Below are positions 1 through 11,768 of a DNA stretch of 64,000 bases, in pieces. Where the stretch lies: contig OW388293.1 of the NCBI GenBank assembly GCA_936450465.1, forward strand, positions 52,665,201-52,729,200, given 5' to 3'. A program made the position numbers and the translations under genes. The DNA comes from Gibbula magus (taxonomy: Eukaryota > Mollusca > Gastropoda > Trochida > Trochidae). The number at the start of each line of letters is the position of its first letter. Position 1 is the first letter of the stretch. The notes under the pieces were generated by a model that saw only the letters and a list, made by a program, of their open reading frames with translations, searched no databases and was not told the origin of the DNA.

Positions 1-90
1 TCACATTTATCCTTTATCACAGAATACAATGTTCATTCCTAATGCAGGATATTGACTATCCCGTAACATAGCCTCATTACCTCTATACTT
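1..90. repeat. Right half of a fold-back repeat also present at 21421-21545
   Basis: The first bases (AATACAATGTTCATTCCTAA and on through the 'tgcaggatattgactatccc' stretch) match 21478-21525 closely. At 21421 the same family is present as a full inverted repeat, so the window appears to open inside a second copy whose left arm lies outside. No coding potential is seen. Confidence 0.6.
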
Positions 91-374
91 GTCTATATTT
101 GTTCCCCTAAAGATCAGCGATTTGATAAGACGAGCGGGTTTTGGTTTAACGTCACGAATGTTCCACTTTTATACCCCACTTCCGGTCTCGTTGCCATGGT
201 TTCTTTTCAGTTACAACAGTATGTGTACAAGCCGATACCGTAGTTGTATTTCTGATATACCTACACTTTTAATTCAAATTCTTTAGAGTCAAATTACTTT
301 CTAAACACATTTTACACAATAATATCTATACACGATTTAAATCGAAGTCAAGATACTCTACAACATTTTGCATG

Positions 375-455
375 TTTCAATCGAAACCTGGGATCGAACC
401 AGTGACCTCTATCTTTCCTGCCCAGAGGTCTACCCACCCAGCCATGAGGGCAGAT
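375..455 (-). repeat. tRNA-like SINE head
   Basis: Read on the minus strand this contains an A-box-like stretch (TGGCTGGGTGGGTAG) and, about 40 bases on, a good B box (GGTTCGATCCC). The ends do not pair as an acceptor stem, so I read it as a tRNA-derived SINE head or tRNA pseudogene and not a functional tRNA. Confidence 0.5.
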
Positions 456-464
456 GAACATTGG

Positions 465-554
465 CTGATACACCTATTGATTTCAAGAATCGTGGAGCCT
501 CCTCGGCTGACGTCTCGGAGGCCCCACGATTCTTGAAATCAATAGGTGTATCAG
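465..554. repeat. Near-perfect 38-bp inverted repeat (hairpin)
   Basis: The arms 465-502 and 517-554 are almost exact reverse complements (left arm starts CTGATACACCTATTGATTTC), separated by about 14 bases. Further weaker pairing continues outward. It is most likely a fold-back element or a hairpin left by a rearranged repeat. Confidence 0.8.
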
Positions 555-599
555 TCAATGCCCTCGGAAAAGAGTGGGTACATCTAATACATATCCCAT

Positions 600-786
600 T
601 GGTATGAAAGGTAAATTGAGATGATAAAACGTTTCGCGTCGCGTTCGCGAATATTCAGTTTTTATTTATTATAATGGTCTATAAGGAAAGATAATGAGGT
701 GATAATGTGTTTAACGTCGCTTTCAGGAATATTCCACTTTTATCACCTTGTCTTATATAATTGCAGGAAGAAATCCCGAATTGGCA
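600..786. repeat. SINE-related fragment
   Basis: It contains the phrase 'gtttaacgtcgctttcagg' followed by 'gcaggaagaaatcccg', a core shared with the longer SINE copies at 30637 and 54889. A related shorter fragment lies at about 140-185. The copy is degraded and lacks a clear tRNA head. Confidence 0.45.
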
Positions 787-1189
787 CATTATTTTCTCAA
801 ATTTGCGATTTATCTTTAAAGTTTACACAATATAAAACATCTCATTACACGCCCCCATAAGTCTATATTGTCAGAAAAAGGTACAACGTATAAAGCGACA
901 CTTTTCAGTGTGAGAGGTGGATTTGTAGGTCTTATGTGATTTTGAGAATTCAGACAGCAAGATGGCTGACCATTTCATATTGGTGCCATATTTAAAACTC
1001 TACTATGAGTGTTATATGCTATATCAGTCACATAACTTGAACAACCTTCAAACGGTCATTTTAATGTGAACACCTTAAAACCATTGTACAATTGTTTTAG
1101 AACTCTTTTTATTGATTCACGAGTATTATTCAGCATTTGGTAATACTTGACCTTCTCGTGAGAAGAACGGCGTGCTACAACCCCTTTAA
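787..1189 (-). mobile_element. MITE family B, degraded copy
   Basis: This is a reverse-orientation copy of the roughly 540-bp element seen intact at 13938-14478, sharing the central stretch around 'actctactatgagtgttat' and the TIR 'cgtgctacaacccctttaa'. Its right end shares a single TTAA with the left end of the next MITE (1186). It is non-autonomous, with no ORF. Family B appears related to family A, because they share TIRs and the phrase 'aaaacatctcattacac'. Confidence 0.65.
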
Positions 1190-1547
1190 AGGCGCTGTAG
1201 CACGTTTTTTGCAAATTTTATTTTTTCAAATTTCTCATTTATAATGATAGTTTATGTCGTTTATATTTACTTTAGAGGGTAAAACATCTTATTACACAAA
1301 CCAATTATCCGTAGAGATAATAACGGTATTGCGTATAAAGCAAAAAGTGCATGGCGGCCATTTTATTGTGAACACATTTTATTATTTCGAATGACAAAAA
1401 CGATTGCAGTGGCTTTACGGAACCATGTACACTCATTTGTAACTTGACTTTCCGAAGAGAGAAGGATGTTTTACTATTGGTGACATTATTTTTCAAATAC
1501 ATTTCACCGACTATTTTGAGCGAAAAAATGTGCTACAGCGCCTTTAA
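1186..1547 (+). mobile_element. MITE family A, complete copy
   Basis: A roughly 360-bp element bounded by AGGCGCTGTAGCACG and its near-complement CGTGCTACAGCGCCT form, each flanked by TTAA. Other copies are at 26259-26619, 51141-51485 and 59247-59561, with a fragment at 9243-9398. TTAA on both sides of several copies suggests mobilisation by a piggyBac- or Kolobok-type transposase. The internal part contains 'gcatggcggccattttattg' and has no coding capacity. Confidence 0.8.
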
Positions 1548-1549
1548 TA

Positions 1550-2857
1550 TCAATGTAGCATGAGACCAAGATCTGTATGTACACTGTCGGCCACAAGAAA
1601 ATATATTATGCAGACATGGTGCAACTTCATAATTCTATAATAATGCTAAAATGCTAATTATATTTTTTTTTTATGAAATCTGATAATATATCTGGTAGGC
1701 GTTTCTCTTGGCCGACAGTGTAGAACGGTTCTTGAGATCAAAATTCATACTTAGTGATAACCAGTGAATTATAACCCCTATGAAGCAACGTAATAGTATA
1801 TAAAACACATAATACTAGGTATCAACTAATTTATAGATTAATCAAATTGCAAAAGAACACTTATATGTAGACATGTGGACAGTAACGACATGGGTTCTAT
1901 CTTATATTGCGTTATGTTTACATGATTGTCATTCGAGGTTTTATATGAACAAATCTTCAATAGTCCAAAAGTCCAATATGACATACGTCATCACGAAAAC
2001 AAACACACAGCGATCTTACTACTCAAGAAAACGTGTCATACATGTTGTAAATTTACCACCTTAGTGTTAAAGGTGCATGGCACTTTCGTGGTGTTCATTT
2101 CATTCCAATTAATTCGCATGAAATGTTTCGGCAAACAACTGATACTCCTGATACCAATGCATATTACAGTAAAAAGGAGGGTTCTATCCGGGTATTTTTG
2201 TGGAAACGAAATTCAAGAGGATATTCCCGTTAACACTTATATGCTATTAATACATGATTTAAACAAAATCAAATTGAAATATTTTAATGAAGTTTATACT
2301 TTGATAACTTTACATTTCACAACTTGATAAAGACAAGCGCACATTTGTTGAAAAATAAAAACAATGAGAATTGAATCCATTCATCGGCGCTGCAAGTGGG
2401 GAAAACTTCGCTACTGTCTAATAGCATATTGTTTATTAGTTTTGTGATACGTTATGTGTTACTATGTGAATATTCTATCAGTGTATATGTTTTATTATTA
2501 CCAAACATTTAAATTAAATGACATATAGCTTGTTTTCATTTCGCGAAATGCCAAGAAACCACGATGGCGAATCCTGCCGATAAGTTGGTGATAGAACTTT
2601 CCCTTTCAGTAAAGTAACACACAATTGTCTAATGACGTCACAGAGGCCGAAATTCGTAATCCCAGGCAAGGATCGCGGTTTCTAGGCAAAATAAATGTGT
2701 AACAAGATAACGTAACAGCATACGTGTTATAATGATGAGTGTTTATTATTACTAATATTCAACTAATATAGAGATCAAATTACTAACTATTACATAATTC
2801 ATTGCTGAGTTGTCATTTATGTCTTGTTTATTGAGTGTTGAGTATCATATAGGGATT
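1550..2857. other. AT-rich intergenic stretch, nothing supported
   Basis: Short chance ORFs only (for example 1926-2327), with no recognisable domain, codon structure or splice pattern. No clear repeat match was found elsewhere in the window. Confidence 0.5.
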
Positions 2858-3250
2858 ATTACCCGAAGAAGTGTGTCATATTGCTTTCACAAAACGAGTG
2901 TGAATATTTGTATTTCCAGAGCGAGAGCGGGATATATGTACAAATTTGTACGAATTTCGTAAAAGCCATATGGCACACATTCGAGTGTAATAATTTCTGG
3001 TTTACCAATTCTATTATCTTCTTCTCGTAAAAATGGCCAGGAAACGACCCACTTCTCTTCCGACGGCAAGCTACAGTGACATCACGCAAAAATGGTTTTA
3101 TTACGCCACAGACGTCGAAATACAGGAAGTCGCAATGAAACAATGATTGCTTGGCAAAGGTGATATGTGCACATGTGCTCGAATCGAAAATATTAACTCG
3201 GTAATTTTCAACCGTGTGGGTAATATATGGGAGACATGAAACGAAATTAT
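2858..3250. repeat. Dispersed repeat F, copy 1
   Basis: This stretch aligns with 21939-22300 over about 350 bases. Shared landmarks are an 'attacc(c/t)gaa/gaag' start, 'cgagcgagagcg', 'tttcgtaaa', the 'cacttctctt' and 'caagctac(a/g)gtga' segment and a final 'attttcaacc' block. The copies are diverged, with no ORF conserved between them, so this is an old interspersed element of unknown class. Confidence 0.7.
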
Positions 3251-3629
3251 TAGAAACTTAGTATTCATGTTCATGTAAACAGACAAAAACGTGTGCTATA
3301 ATAATATTATTATAAGTGTTAACATGATACGTATGACCGAAACAAGGTATTCATAAAACTTTAATGCATATGTCACACTGTCACTTAGACACTTGGAGTC
3401 TGTTTTATATTCTGCCATTAGCGTTTTATTTCCTTCCTGACTGGGCTAAAATAAATAGCGGCGGTCCATTGTCAAGTAGTCGGGATGCTTTTTTTAAAAC
3501 CTTCATTGCTTCTCTTTGATTTGAAAAGTGAAAAAAACGAAATGCGAATGACTTAAACAAGCCACTAAAGATTTAAATATCAGCAGTTTAAACACTCGTA
3601 TCAGACAAGTCAACAGACGTGAGTGGTTT

Positions 3630-4240
3630 ATGGTTTACCTTAGCGTTACAAACACTGTTTGAACCTGTGCTTTAACTTAGTGTTACCTACACTGTTTGTA
3701 CCTGTGCTTTAACTTAGTGTTACCTACATTGTTTGAACATGTGCTTTAACTTAGTGTTACCTACATTGTTTGTACCTGTGCTTTAACTTAGCGTTACCTA
3801 CATTGTTTGTACCTGTGCTTTAACTTAGCGTTACATACATTGTTTGTACCTGTGCTTTAACTGAACGTGACATACCCTGTTTGTACCTGTGCTTTAACTT
3901 TGTGTCGCCTACATTGTTTGTACCTGTGCTTTAACTTAGCATTACATACACCATTTATATATGTGCTTTACCCTAGCATTACCTACACCGTTCGTACCTG
4001 TGCATTACGTTAGCCTTACATTCATTGTCTGTACCGATGCTTAACCTTAGTGTTACTTACATTGTTTGTATATGTGCTCAACCTTACTTGTACCTACATT
4101 GTTTCCACCTGTGCTTTACCTTAGCATTACATTCATTGTTTGTATATGTGCTTAACCTTAGTGCTATTTACATTGTTGTTACCTGTGCTTTACGTTACCT
4201 ACGCTGTTTGTATATGCGTTAGTTGCACCTCCATTGTTGT
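3630..4240. repeat. 37-bp minisatellite, about 16 copies
   Basis: Tandem units close to 37 bp, with the core ACCTGTGCTTTAACTTAGTG followed by 'ttacctacattgttt(g)'. Early units are nearly identical, and later ones (after about 3950) drift and show 'tatatgtgctt(a)acc' variants. The small ORF across it is a by-product of the repeat. Confidence 0.9.
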
Positions 4241-4639
4241 ACCAGTCTAAACGTATTCTGTTATCTAACGCTAGACAGGTGATTAACAAGGATTAAAAAA
4301 TCCTCAGAATTTCTTAAAAATACAAATATTCTCAGGTGACTTCCACTAGATTGACCATGGAAATATTTGTGATTTTTCATAGAACAATTATTGTTATGCT
4401 AAGATCAAGAATTGTTTAACTTCTATATCAGTTTTTGTAACAATAGTGCGAAAATAAACAATCATTCAGAAGAAGGACAAAACATTATATTATACGTTGC
4501 TGTGACTTCCTTTTCTCGAAGAAAAACGTGCACTGTCAAGTGAACGTTATCAAAAAAGACCTGAGCTATTTCTGTAGGGTTAAACCCTGTCCTCTCTCCC
4601 ACAGAAGGAAAAGATCATTTTGATCAACAAGGCTATAAC

Positions 4640-4655
4640 AGGGGTATAAATATGT
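4640..4655 (+). promoter_or_regulatory. Candidate TATA box upstream of the 5364 gene
   Basis: The sequence reads GGGGTATAAATA, a strong TATA-box match about 720 bp before the ATG at 5364. A second, weaker 'gatataaatg' lies at about 5217, 147 bp before the ATG. Which, if either, drives the gene cannot be told from sequence. Confidence 0.3.
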
Positions 4656-5363
4656 CAAGTTGTGTGATAAGCAATCGACGAGATGAGTTAACAAGACGCC
4701 TGAATCACCAGAATGAAGGACCGGGGATTATTAACAAGACAATATTTGCTCCCGGCACAATCTTGTTCATTCCTGGTGTGGCTACCTCTCGAAGTTTTGC
4801 TACAAGTCCGTAAGTTTGATAATGATTTCGTCTAATCTAACACTTGCCAGAGAGCCTCAGACTGTAGAAGTTATCTCGCATGTTATCTCAGCATTCTGTA
4901 AGGTATGAGCTTTACCTCGGCCAGGTGCACAGAAGACAAGAACCCGGCGTGTCTGGGAGCGAGCAGACGACGTGTTTATATGTAGTTTGCTAGTGCTCTT
5001 CAACGTTTGATATTTATGATTCGAGTGGTCGCTTATCGTTATATGCTGAAATAGCAGAACTGGGTCCAATGCTCATTTGTGTTAAATTCTCGAGAAGTGT
5101 AGAAGTGACTTGTGGAAAACTTTTTATGGTCACGATTTGTAAAAGAGTGGATACCTGTCATTTGAAGAAGTTGAAAATGAACCGTAAAGAGAAGATGAGG
5201 AAAGGAATGAACATTGGATATAAATGTGCTTCTTCATGACGGTGCCCCTGACTGCGTGATGCACTATGTATTCAAGTATACAGGAAGGACGCGTGCTTGG
5301 TGCCAGTGATTATGCCAACGTGTAGAATTCTGTGGTATGTATACAAAACACACATAATTCACC

Positions 5364-6476
5364 ATGATGAGGGGAAAGACCCTGAGTGACAATGATGCTG
5401 CTGCCCGAGCCAGAAACCGTCAGGAAGAAGAGAGTTTGTCTGTGAGACTGAAACACCTGGACCTTCAGCAGGAGCTTCTCCACAACAACAGAGAGAAGGA
5501 GAAGAAGACTCTCCTGGAGACCAGGAGGACAACACGGAGGCACTCAGGTTGTAGTCCTGTGGTGACCCAGTCCAACAGGAGAAGCTCATCGGCCAGTGTG
5601 GTGTCCTCGCACTTCAGGAAGCCTTGGGCCATGACAACCAGCGAAACGTCCCACAACGTCGTGTACAACGATGACCTGGGTTCCTACCGCCGTCGCCGTG
5701 CTAGTATACAGGTCCCCAGACCAACAAGAACAGGATGTGCCTCTGCACCCAATGGGAAAAGACAAAGAAGCAAATCTCTCGCTCTGTCTCGACCCTTCAC
5801 TGCTTTCAGGCACAGACAAAGTCCAGGTTCTGATCAACTGGAGGGAGGAGATACTTCCGTTAGAACGCTTGTATCAGATATGGAGAATGCAGATGAAGGT
5901 CAGGTTTCTTCTGAATCGCAATTACTTCCTACTGGAAGTTTCCAGGACATTTCGAAACGGACACCTGCAGACACAATAAAGATAAAGAAACTTGCCTGGA
6001 ATGAGGAAAATGGCCAACTAATGAAAAAGAACCTTGATTCATTCGAAAATAATCATCAAGATATAAACGTCTATCACAATGTGGAGGAACAAAACTGTTC
6101 AACATCAGAAGATGCACAAAATACCCCAGAAACTACACATACCTTCGGAGATGAATATGTTTACAACAATGAAGTCTTGCTGTTTAAAGGTAAACAGATC
6201 CGCCATTATGTGAGACCTCAAGACAGATACAAACGGGACCCGTTCAAGGAGGTAAGGCAGGAAAAGCTCATAAGGAAACTGTCCATAGAGAATCCGATAT
6301 TTCTAAATGGAACTCGCGACAACCTCAGCATCCATACCACTTTCTCCAAAGCCGCTCGTGATCGAGCGCTCCATAGACTTGTGGAGGAAAACCAGGGGGA
6401 ATTAGCGGCGAGGCGGAAACCTGCAGTGAATAATGTTGATCTACAGAAGAGAGTACGAGAATTTTGTACTTCTTGA
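5364..6476 (+). CDS. Intronless gene for a 370-residue basic Ser/Arg-rich protein, unknown function
   Basis: A single 1113-bp open frame, far longer than any other uninterrupted frame in non-repetitive sequence here and clearly richer in G+C than its flanks. The ATG at 5364 is followed at once by a second Met. Residues about 15-55 are charged and Leu/Gln/Glu-rich (RLKHLDLQQELLHNNREKEK), suggesting a coiled coil. Residues about 55-160 are Ser/Arg-rich and low in order, with basic clusters such as RRRR. The middle is acidic and Asn/Glu-rich. The C-terminal third (from about DRYKRDPFKEVRQEKLIRKL) is charged and helical-looking and ends REFCTS. No signal peptide, transmembrane span or familiar catalytic motif is visible. 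It could be a cytoskeletal or nuclear scaffold protein, or a lineage-restricted gene; an intronless retrocopy is also possible. I do not recognise a family. Confidence 0.7.
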   Translation: MMRGKTLSDNDAAARARNRQEEESLSVRLKHLDLQQELLHNNREKEKKTLLETRRTTRRHSGCSPVVTQSNRRSSSASVVSSHFRKPWAMTTSETSHNVVYNDDLGSYRRRRASIQVPRPTRTGCASAPNGKRQRSKSLALSRPFTAFRHRQSPGSDQLEGGDTSVRTLVSDMENADEGQVSSESQLLPTGSFQDISKRTPADTIKIKKLAWNEENGQLMKKNLDSFENNHQDINVYHNVEEQNCSTSEDAQNTPETTHTFGDEYVYNNEVLLFKGKQIRHYVRPQDRYKRDPFKEVRQEKLIRKLSIENPIFLNGTRDNLSIHTTFSKAARDRALHRLVEENQGELAARRKPAVNNVDLQKRVREFCTS

Positions 6477-7440
6477 ATATAGAAAGTAGTTGAAACATCT
6501 ATGACGCCACCATCTCTCAAACGTACTGCGTCGCGATCGCAAAACAACTGCGATTTTACTCCATTTCCTAGTGTCCGTCACTTTTGTTATGATTAGCCCA
6601 CCTCTTTTTTACCTTTCTGATAAATTGATAAATAGTGTGCATGTAATGTGCGTATTTTATAATGTATATAGAGAATGTTAAAAATAAGCCTTACAGGTCG
6701 TTGTGCTTCAATTTATAAACATACTTTACGTTCAAAGTGCAGCAGTTACACAGTTGTATGGGTGCATAATTAATTGTACCCATTATGGATCATCAATTCA
6801 GTGTATCTTTATTAGGAATATGTATGCCTTTAACTCTTAAAATTATGGTTTATTTATTTAAGTATGTATGATAACTGCGTTTAAATAATGTTACCATTCA
6901 CCTTGCCTTTATCAAAGGAACACAAGTATTTATTGACTTCAGGTTGCTCGTAAATTTGTTTCAAATGTCATTTTCTGATTAAGTACTGAACAGTTATACT
7001 TGTCTCATTTAAATATTTAGCATTTTAAAAAACATGTTATGTGCAACTTCATAATCCTATAATTGCTAACATGTTCTTTATAGTTTTAACGAAATCTGCC
7101 CTGTAGTTTACATGTACTTATAAATCATAACTTGACAATATCTTGCAATATATTACTCATATAGTTTTTAAATGTGTTTACATATTAGTAGAGACAGCCT
7201 CTTGAGACACTCTCGTCATAACTTGATAGTTAAATATGTCTCTCTATGATCTTTTAAGTACCTAATACTGCTTATCTACCAACCATAAAATGATATGGCA
7301 CCTAATAAATCTCATCAGATGCCCATAAGAACATTTTAATGTACATAGGTAAGTAGACATTTTCAATATGTCCTAATATCCTAACAATAAAGTACATTGA
7401 ATCGTATTCCACACCTCACCTGTGCAATGTTCATACTTTC
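6477..7440. other. 3' flank of the 370-residue gene
   Basis: AT-rich and without ORFs. A candidate polyadenylation signal AATAAA is at about 7386; nearer the stop codon only weaker variants are seen. The 3' UTR end is not defined. Confidence 0.35.
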
Positions 7441-7665
7441 TACAGGATAGAGCAGTGGTTACTGTGGCTTCGGATCAAGAAGTCCGGGGGTCAAAACTGC
7501 TGCTCAACTGCTGTAGAGAACTGTTCTATATGCAATAAGGTTTGGGTGCAATGCGACACTGAATTTAAGCGCAGTGCCACCTATCGTTCTCCAACCGATA
7601 TTCGCAGGTTCCACCGCAATGATAAGCCACCGTGGTGTTGCGGGCTTTCTCCCTGAAATAAATAC
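7440..7665 (+). repeat. tRNA-derived SINE, plus-strand copy
   Basis: It starts with an 'agagcagtggttactgtggc' head followed by 'ggatcaagaagtccgggggt' (a degraded B-box region). It then runs through 'agaactgttct' and 'accgcaatg', the complement of wording in the minus-strand SINEs at 30637, 39640 and 54889, and ends near 'gcgggctttctccctg'. Confidence 0.6.
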
Positions 7666-9066
7666 TAGCAGTTGTGATATAAGTTAAATACTCTTGAAAG
7701 CGGCATTAAAACCCAAATCAACTCTCCTTGAATCATGTTCTTCATCCCCACCTGTATAATGTGATACTTTCTAAAAGAAATTATTTTGAATTTCCCAAAA
7801 TCAAACGTATTTGTAACTCGTATTTGGATCATAATTCTTAATGAATGTTCCATGGTAACATGTATAACCTACGTATTATCCCGCTGTCATGTAAATATGA
7901 TATATTATAATATATAACTACCTGCTAATAACTAACACTCCCTAGTTTAACCATATGTTATAGTTTTAAAACTTCCTACGAAAGTCATAACTCAAGGAAG
8001 TCTCAACACTGCTACATTTCTCTTTCTCTTCTGAGCTAGTTTGTCAGCGAGCACTACGAGGTGCAGCTCTGCTATGCTGGCACAGAAAAGTTTACGAAAT
8101 GCTGCAAGGTTTTAAATACGCCAGTCATTGCGTGATGTACATGTATGATTTGCGGGGAAAGTTGAATTCGAGCTTACATGTATGAAGACTTCGTTAAAAA
8201 GTGACTTAAAATACGTTTTATCTCTTGCTTCTTGGAGGCAATTAAACTAAAAAAAACCCAGCAAGGAATGAATTGAAAGATTCAAGAAAGTTGACCACAT
8301 TCAGTATCGTTATACTATTTAAGAGTAGTTGAAGTCATAACCATGGTACATGATCTTTAAGTGTTATTTTTGTTAACCGAAACATACAATTTTACACTTT
8401 ATTTGCTTTTAAGATAAAATTTAATTTTGGCATTAATCTCCTGTTACAGTTGAGGAAAATAAACACACACAAAAGGTCAAAACATGCCGCATTAACTGCC
8501 TCTCGAAGATAATTGTAAACGTATGAAATTATAATAGAACAAAATTAAACTTTAAAAAATCAAAAGAAAAACAATTATACCAGAACATTTATAATAGAAC
8601 CGATATGTTCTGATGTGTTTCAATTCCAACAAATCCACAGTTACTGTTGTTTAAGTATAATGTTAATCATGACTAAATACGGTTAGCTGTGAGGTTTGTT
8701 TAAATTCACATTTTCTTAACCATTTCTTCATAGATAACATATGTGAGAACATGTGGAAACTATTATATCCCATCGAAACGTTTTGTTTCATGTTTCACAG
8801 GTGACCATTTTATAATGTCCATCAGAACAATACATGGTTTCGCCCGAATCAGATAGTAGTCTTCTTTTCGTACAGTAGCTGCTATTTAGTCCGCCTGATT
8901 TCAGCAATGGTCAATAATAATAATGTACAAACACTATGTTCACACAAGGGATTCATACAACAGTTTAGTCTTAATCAAAGAAAAAAAACAAAAATGCTAT
9001 AATGATTTTTCTCATGACTTTTTAGAGACTCGGTTTGGACATCCAAATAGATGTTCAACACATGTT
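7666..9066. other. AT-rich intergenic stretch
   Basis: No gene, RNA or repeat family is supported. Short ORFs at 7665-7853 and 8923-9111 lack any recognisable feature. Confidence 0.5.
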
Positions 9067-9242
9067 AAAAAGAGGTTTAAAAGTAATCGCTCAATTTACG
9101 ATTACTTTTAAACTTCTCTTGAACGCGATTGCTCAATGTAGCGCTTCGTAGCAAAGCGAGCAAACCTCGAGGAATCGCACCGTGTCATTCAGGAGAGAAT
9201 GCGCTACATTGAGCGCTATATTGAGCAATCAATGAGCGATTA
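9066..9242. mobile_element. MITE family E (GAGCGATTA-rich), copy 1
   Basis: A short element with internal inverted segments, built around 'taaaagtaatcgctcaa', 'cttgaacgcgattgctcaat', 'gcaccgtgtcattcagga' and 'gagcaatcaatgagcgatta'. Related copies are at 26925-27089 (reverse) and 30870-31089. This copy abuts a fragment of MITE family A. There is no coding potential. Confidence 0.7.
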
Positions 9243-9398
9243 TAAGCGGCTTTACCGAACCATCTACATGTACATTAATTTTTTATCTTGATTTCCCGAA
9301 GAGAGAAGGATGACAAAAAATATTATTAGTGACATTATTTTTCAAATACATTTCATCGACTTATTTGAGCGAAACAAACGTGCTACTGCTCCTTTAAA
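9243..9398 (+). mobile_element. MITE family A, 3' fragment
   Basis: It matches the last roughly 155 bp of family A ('ggctttaccgaacc' to 'cgtgctactgctcctttaa'). The 5' half is missing and the fragment begins exactly where the family E element ends, suggesting that insertion or deletion replaced it. Confidence 0.7.
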
Positions 9399-9399
9399 A

Positions 9400-10511
9400 G
9401 GCAAAATGACGTAACCAGTGTTACAAACTTTTACCGCCAGGGGGTCATGCGAGACTAGTGAAATATCGCCTAAATGAAACAGAGGTTAAACTCTGAGACC
9501 CGTAACTTCTGTGGGAATGCAATGATAAGAAATATAAATGCACCCAAGTAACCTGTTTAAGACTATAACGATAAGACAAGACCACTGGAATAATAAACAT
9601 CAAACACTGAAAAGCTCTAGAATACTACTTGCTCCTATATATACATATCAACACGTCGTTTGGTCGTTCCCAGACATACCGGCTTGAAGGATAATCCAAG
9701 TTGAAGCGACACCCCTTGTCTACCTGAGTATTCTGTACACCTGACCCAGGTAAAGCTAGCATACCTGAAAGGATGTGTGTTATGAGATAAAACTTACAAT
9801 TTGAGGTTCACAATGGAGTGTACGATTTTCAAACGTTTTGAAATATTGTCTTGGCAATGATCGCCGGTTCTTCATATAATACTGATTATTATCGTATTGG
9901 TAATATGTACGATGACTACATGTTCCAAGTGGTCATGCATTATAACCTTGATCTAACTAACACTTCAGGAGGTACGTACTCACGTGCGTATTGCTTACGA
10001 TATCGTAATTAAAATGTAGGTTAAACGTAGGTAAAATAACTACAATTTGTATACTATATATGGTATTACATTTGTATCTATGTTTCATCTAAATTTCATT
10101 AGGATATCGAGTTCTTGTGACTGCTGGTATACAGAAATTTGAATTCATAGACGCAAGAGGTTCTTAACTTTATGTGGCAGTGTGGTCCAGGGAATCTGTC
10201 TACATACTCTCAGACTGTCTAGCCATGAAGCGAGACACCCATCCGGCAAGCAGCGCCAATTATTGCTGAACTTTTCTGGTAGCAATCAGCTGAGCTACAC
10301 ACAGAACCATGTTTGTGATTACGACGCCTTGTTAACTCATCTTGACGAATGCTTATCGCACAACTTAATATTAATATCCTTCTTGATCCAAATTTTCTTA
10401 CTTGATGTTGGGCAGGATTTAAACTTTCAGGAATAGAACTGATCATTTTTTATTATAGTTAATTTCATAGGTACGTTTTCAGAAGGATGAAGAATGATAA
10501 TGTAGCATTGT
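9400..10511. other. Intergenic stretch with a weak SINE-like fragment
   Basis: Most is unremarkable AT-rich DNA. About 10160-10265 ('gtctagccatgaagcgagac' and on) resembles 29385-29475, so it is probably an old SINE fragment. No gene is supported. Confidence 0.4.
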
Positions 10512-11020
10512 TATAAACTACCGGGCAAAAGAAAGTTTTCACCTAAGTTTATTTCGATTAATTCAATATTTAAAAGAAATCAGATGTATTTGACTATGAC
10601 ACGATACAATAATACTTATCTGCAGTAGTTTGAATGACTTTGTTGGTGACTGAGGTTAAATTTTAGTTCAAATATCTTTTTGTAATGAAATTTTCACCAA
10701 CATGACCCCTGCCCTGTTTAAAATGTTTTAAATGTGTGCAGAATCAGGCACATTTATTTATTTTCACATAGGATATGTCTTATATGTCGATGAACAGTTG
10801 TGTATCATCAACAATAATTTAAAAACAAAATTAAACTTAAAATTTCATATTTAAAACAATAATTAAAAAACATGTAGAAGTATTCTTTGACTGCTAACTA
10901 AACACCTGTACTTATCAGTTTTGGATTATGACATCGAAAACTTGAGATATTTGCAATTGAAAATCATACCTATGATAAAATCAACTGGGGTGAGTACTTT
11001 CTTTTGCCCGGTAGTTTATA
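10512..11020. mobile_element. MITE family C, complete copy with TA-type ends
   Basis: It is bounded by TATAAACTACCGGGCAAAAG and an exact reverse-complement end, about 509 bp apart. Terminal TA duplications and the 'GGGCAAAAGAAAGT' TIR suggest a Tc1/mariner-type non-autonomous element. The interior has no ORF. Other copies are at 34019-34541 and 45067-45604, with a partial copy at 19828-20166. Confidence 0.85.
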
Positions 11021-11379
11021 TGGGATGACGCTATTTTCAATCAGTGTTGTCCATCGATCTCGTGTTGTCCATCGATCAGTGTTGTCCATCGGAGGCGTGG
11101 GTTGGAATCATTCAAGAATGTGCATCCCAAATATATCAGTGCTACATTTGTTCACTGTCGAAATTTCTGAAGGAACTTTGGTTTCGAGGTATTCTGCTCT
11201 TAGAAATCCCTAAAGGAGGGGTTATCCTGAGCAGAAGCGCAGAAGACCGAAAAGAAGTGCTTATTCCACTTTGTAAACAGTTAGATATAAAAATTTACAT
11301 TTTATAATTTTGATCTCCAAATCCTGCGTAAAAAAAAGAGTATGTATTGTGGCAGAGAAGGCATGGCTATAAATAGAGT

Positions 11380-11450
11380 AGTTAAAGCTCGCCTCAGTAG
11401 CATTGAGGTAGAGCGTCCGATTTAAAGAACTTAGGGTATCACGTCTGAGT
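11380..11450 (+). repeat. Degenerate tRNA-like sequence
   Basis: The stretch 'gctcgcctcagtagcattga' followed by 'ggtagagcgtccgattt' resembles the D-arm half of a tRNA, but no clean B box or acceptor pairing follows. It is probably a decayed SINE head. Confidence 0.3.
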
Positions 11451-11768
11451 TTCGTCATCTCCACTCATCACCACTCATCACAACTCATCACCACAAAAAC
11501 AACTTGGTATACCTTTCGATAAACAATTGCTGTGAATAGAGTTGTGATAAAGTTTGTTCGTTGGTCTGACTCATAATTCCAAGTCTCATTGAGGGTGTTT
11601 ATTTCATTACTAAAACCTACTCTCAAAATTAAACCCCTTTCGGGATTATTCTCGGAAGAAAAACCCCAAAAGAGGTTATTACAAAAAAAGAAGTCAGCTA
11701 CAAAACAATAGATGAAATCCGACCCAGGTTTGTAAACGAGAACGACGTTGCCCTTGTGAACGTGTAAA

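Noticed and set aside
375..455. Functional tRNA gene (also considered at 20414, 55090, 58563 and 61780)
   Set aside because: A and B boxes are present but acceptor stems do not pair and several copies are members of repeat families, so these are SINE heads.
1926..2327. 133-residue ORF
   Set aside because: No recognisable domain and no coding signature in AT-rich intergenic DNA.
5310..6547. Other ORFs overlapping the 370-residue gene on both strands
   Set aside because: Shorter shadow frames of a GC-richer coding region without independent signals.
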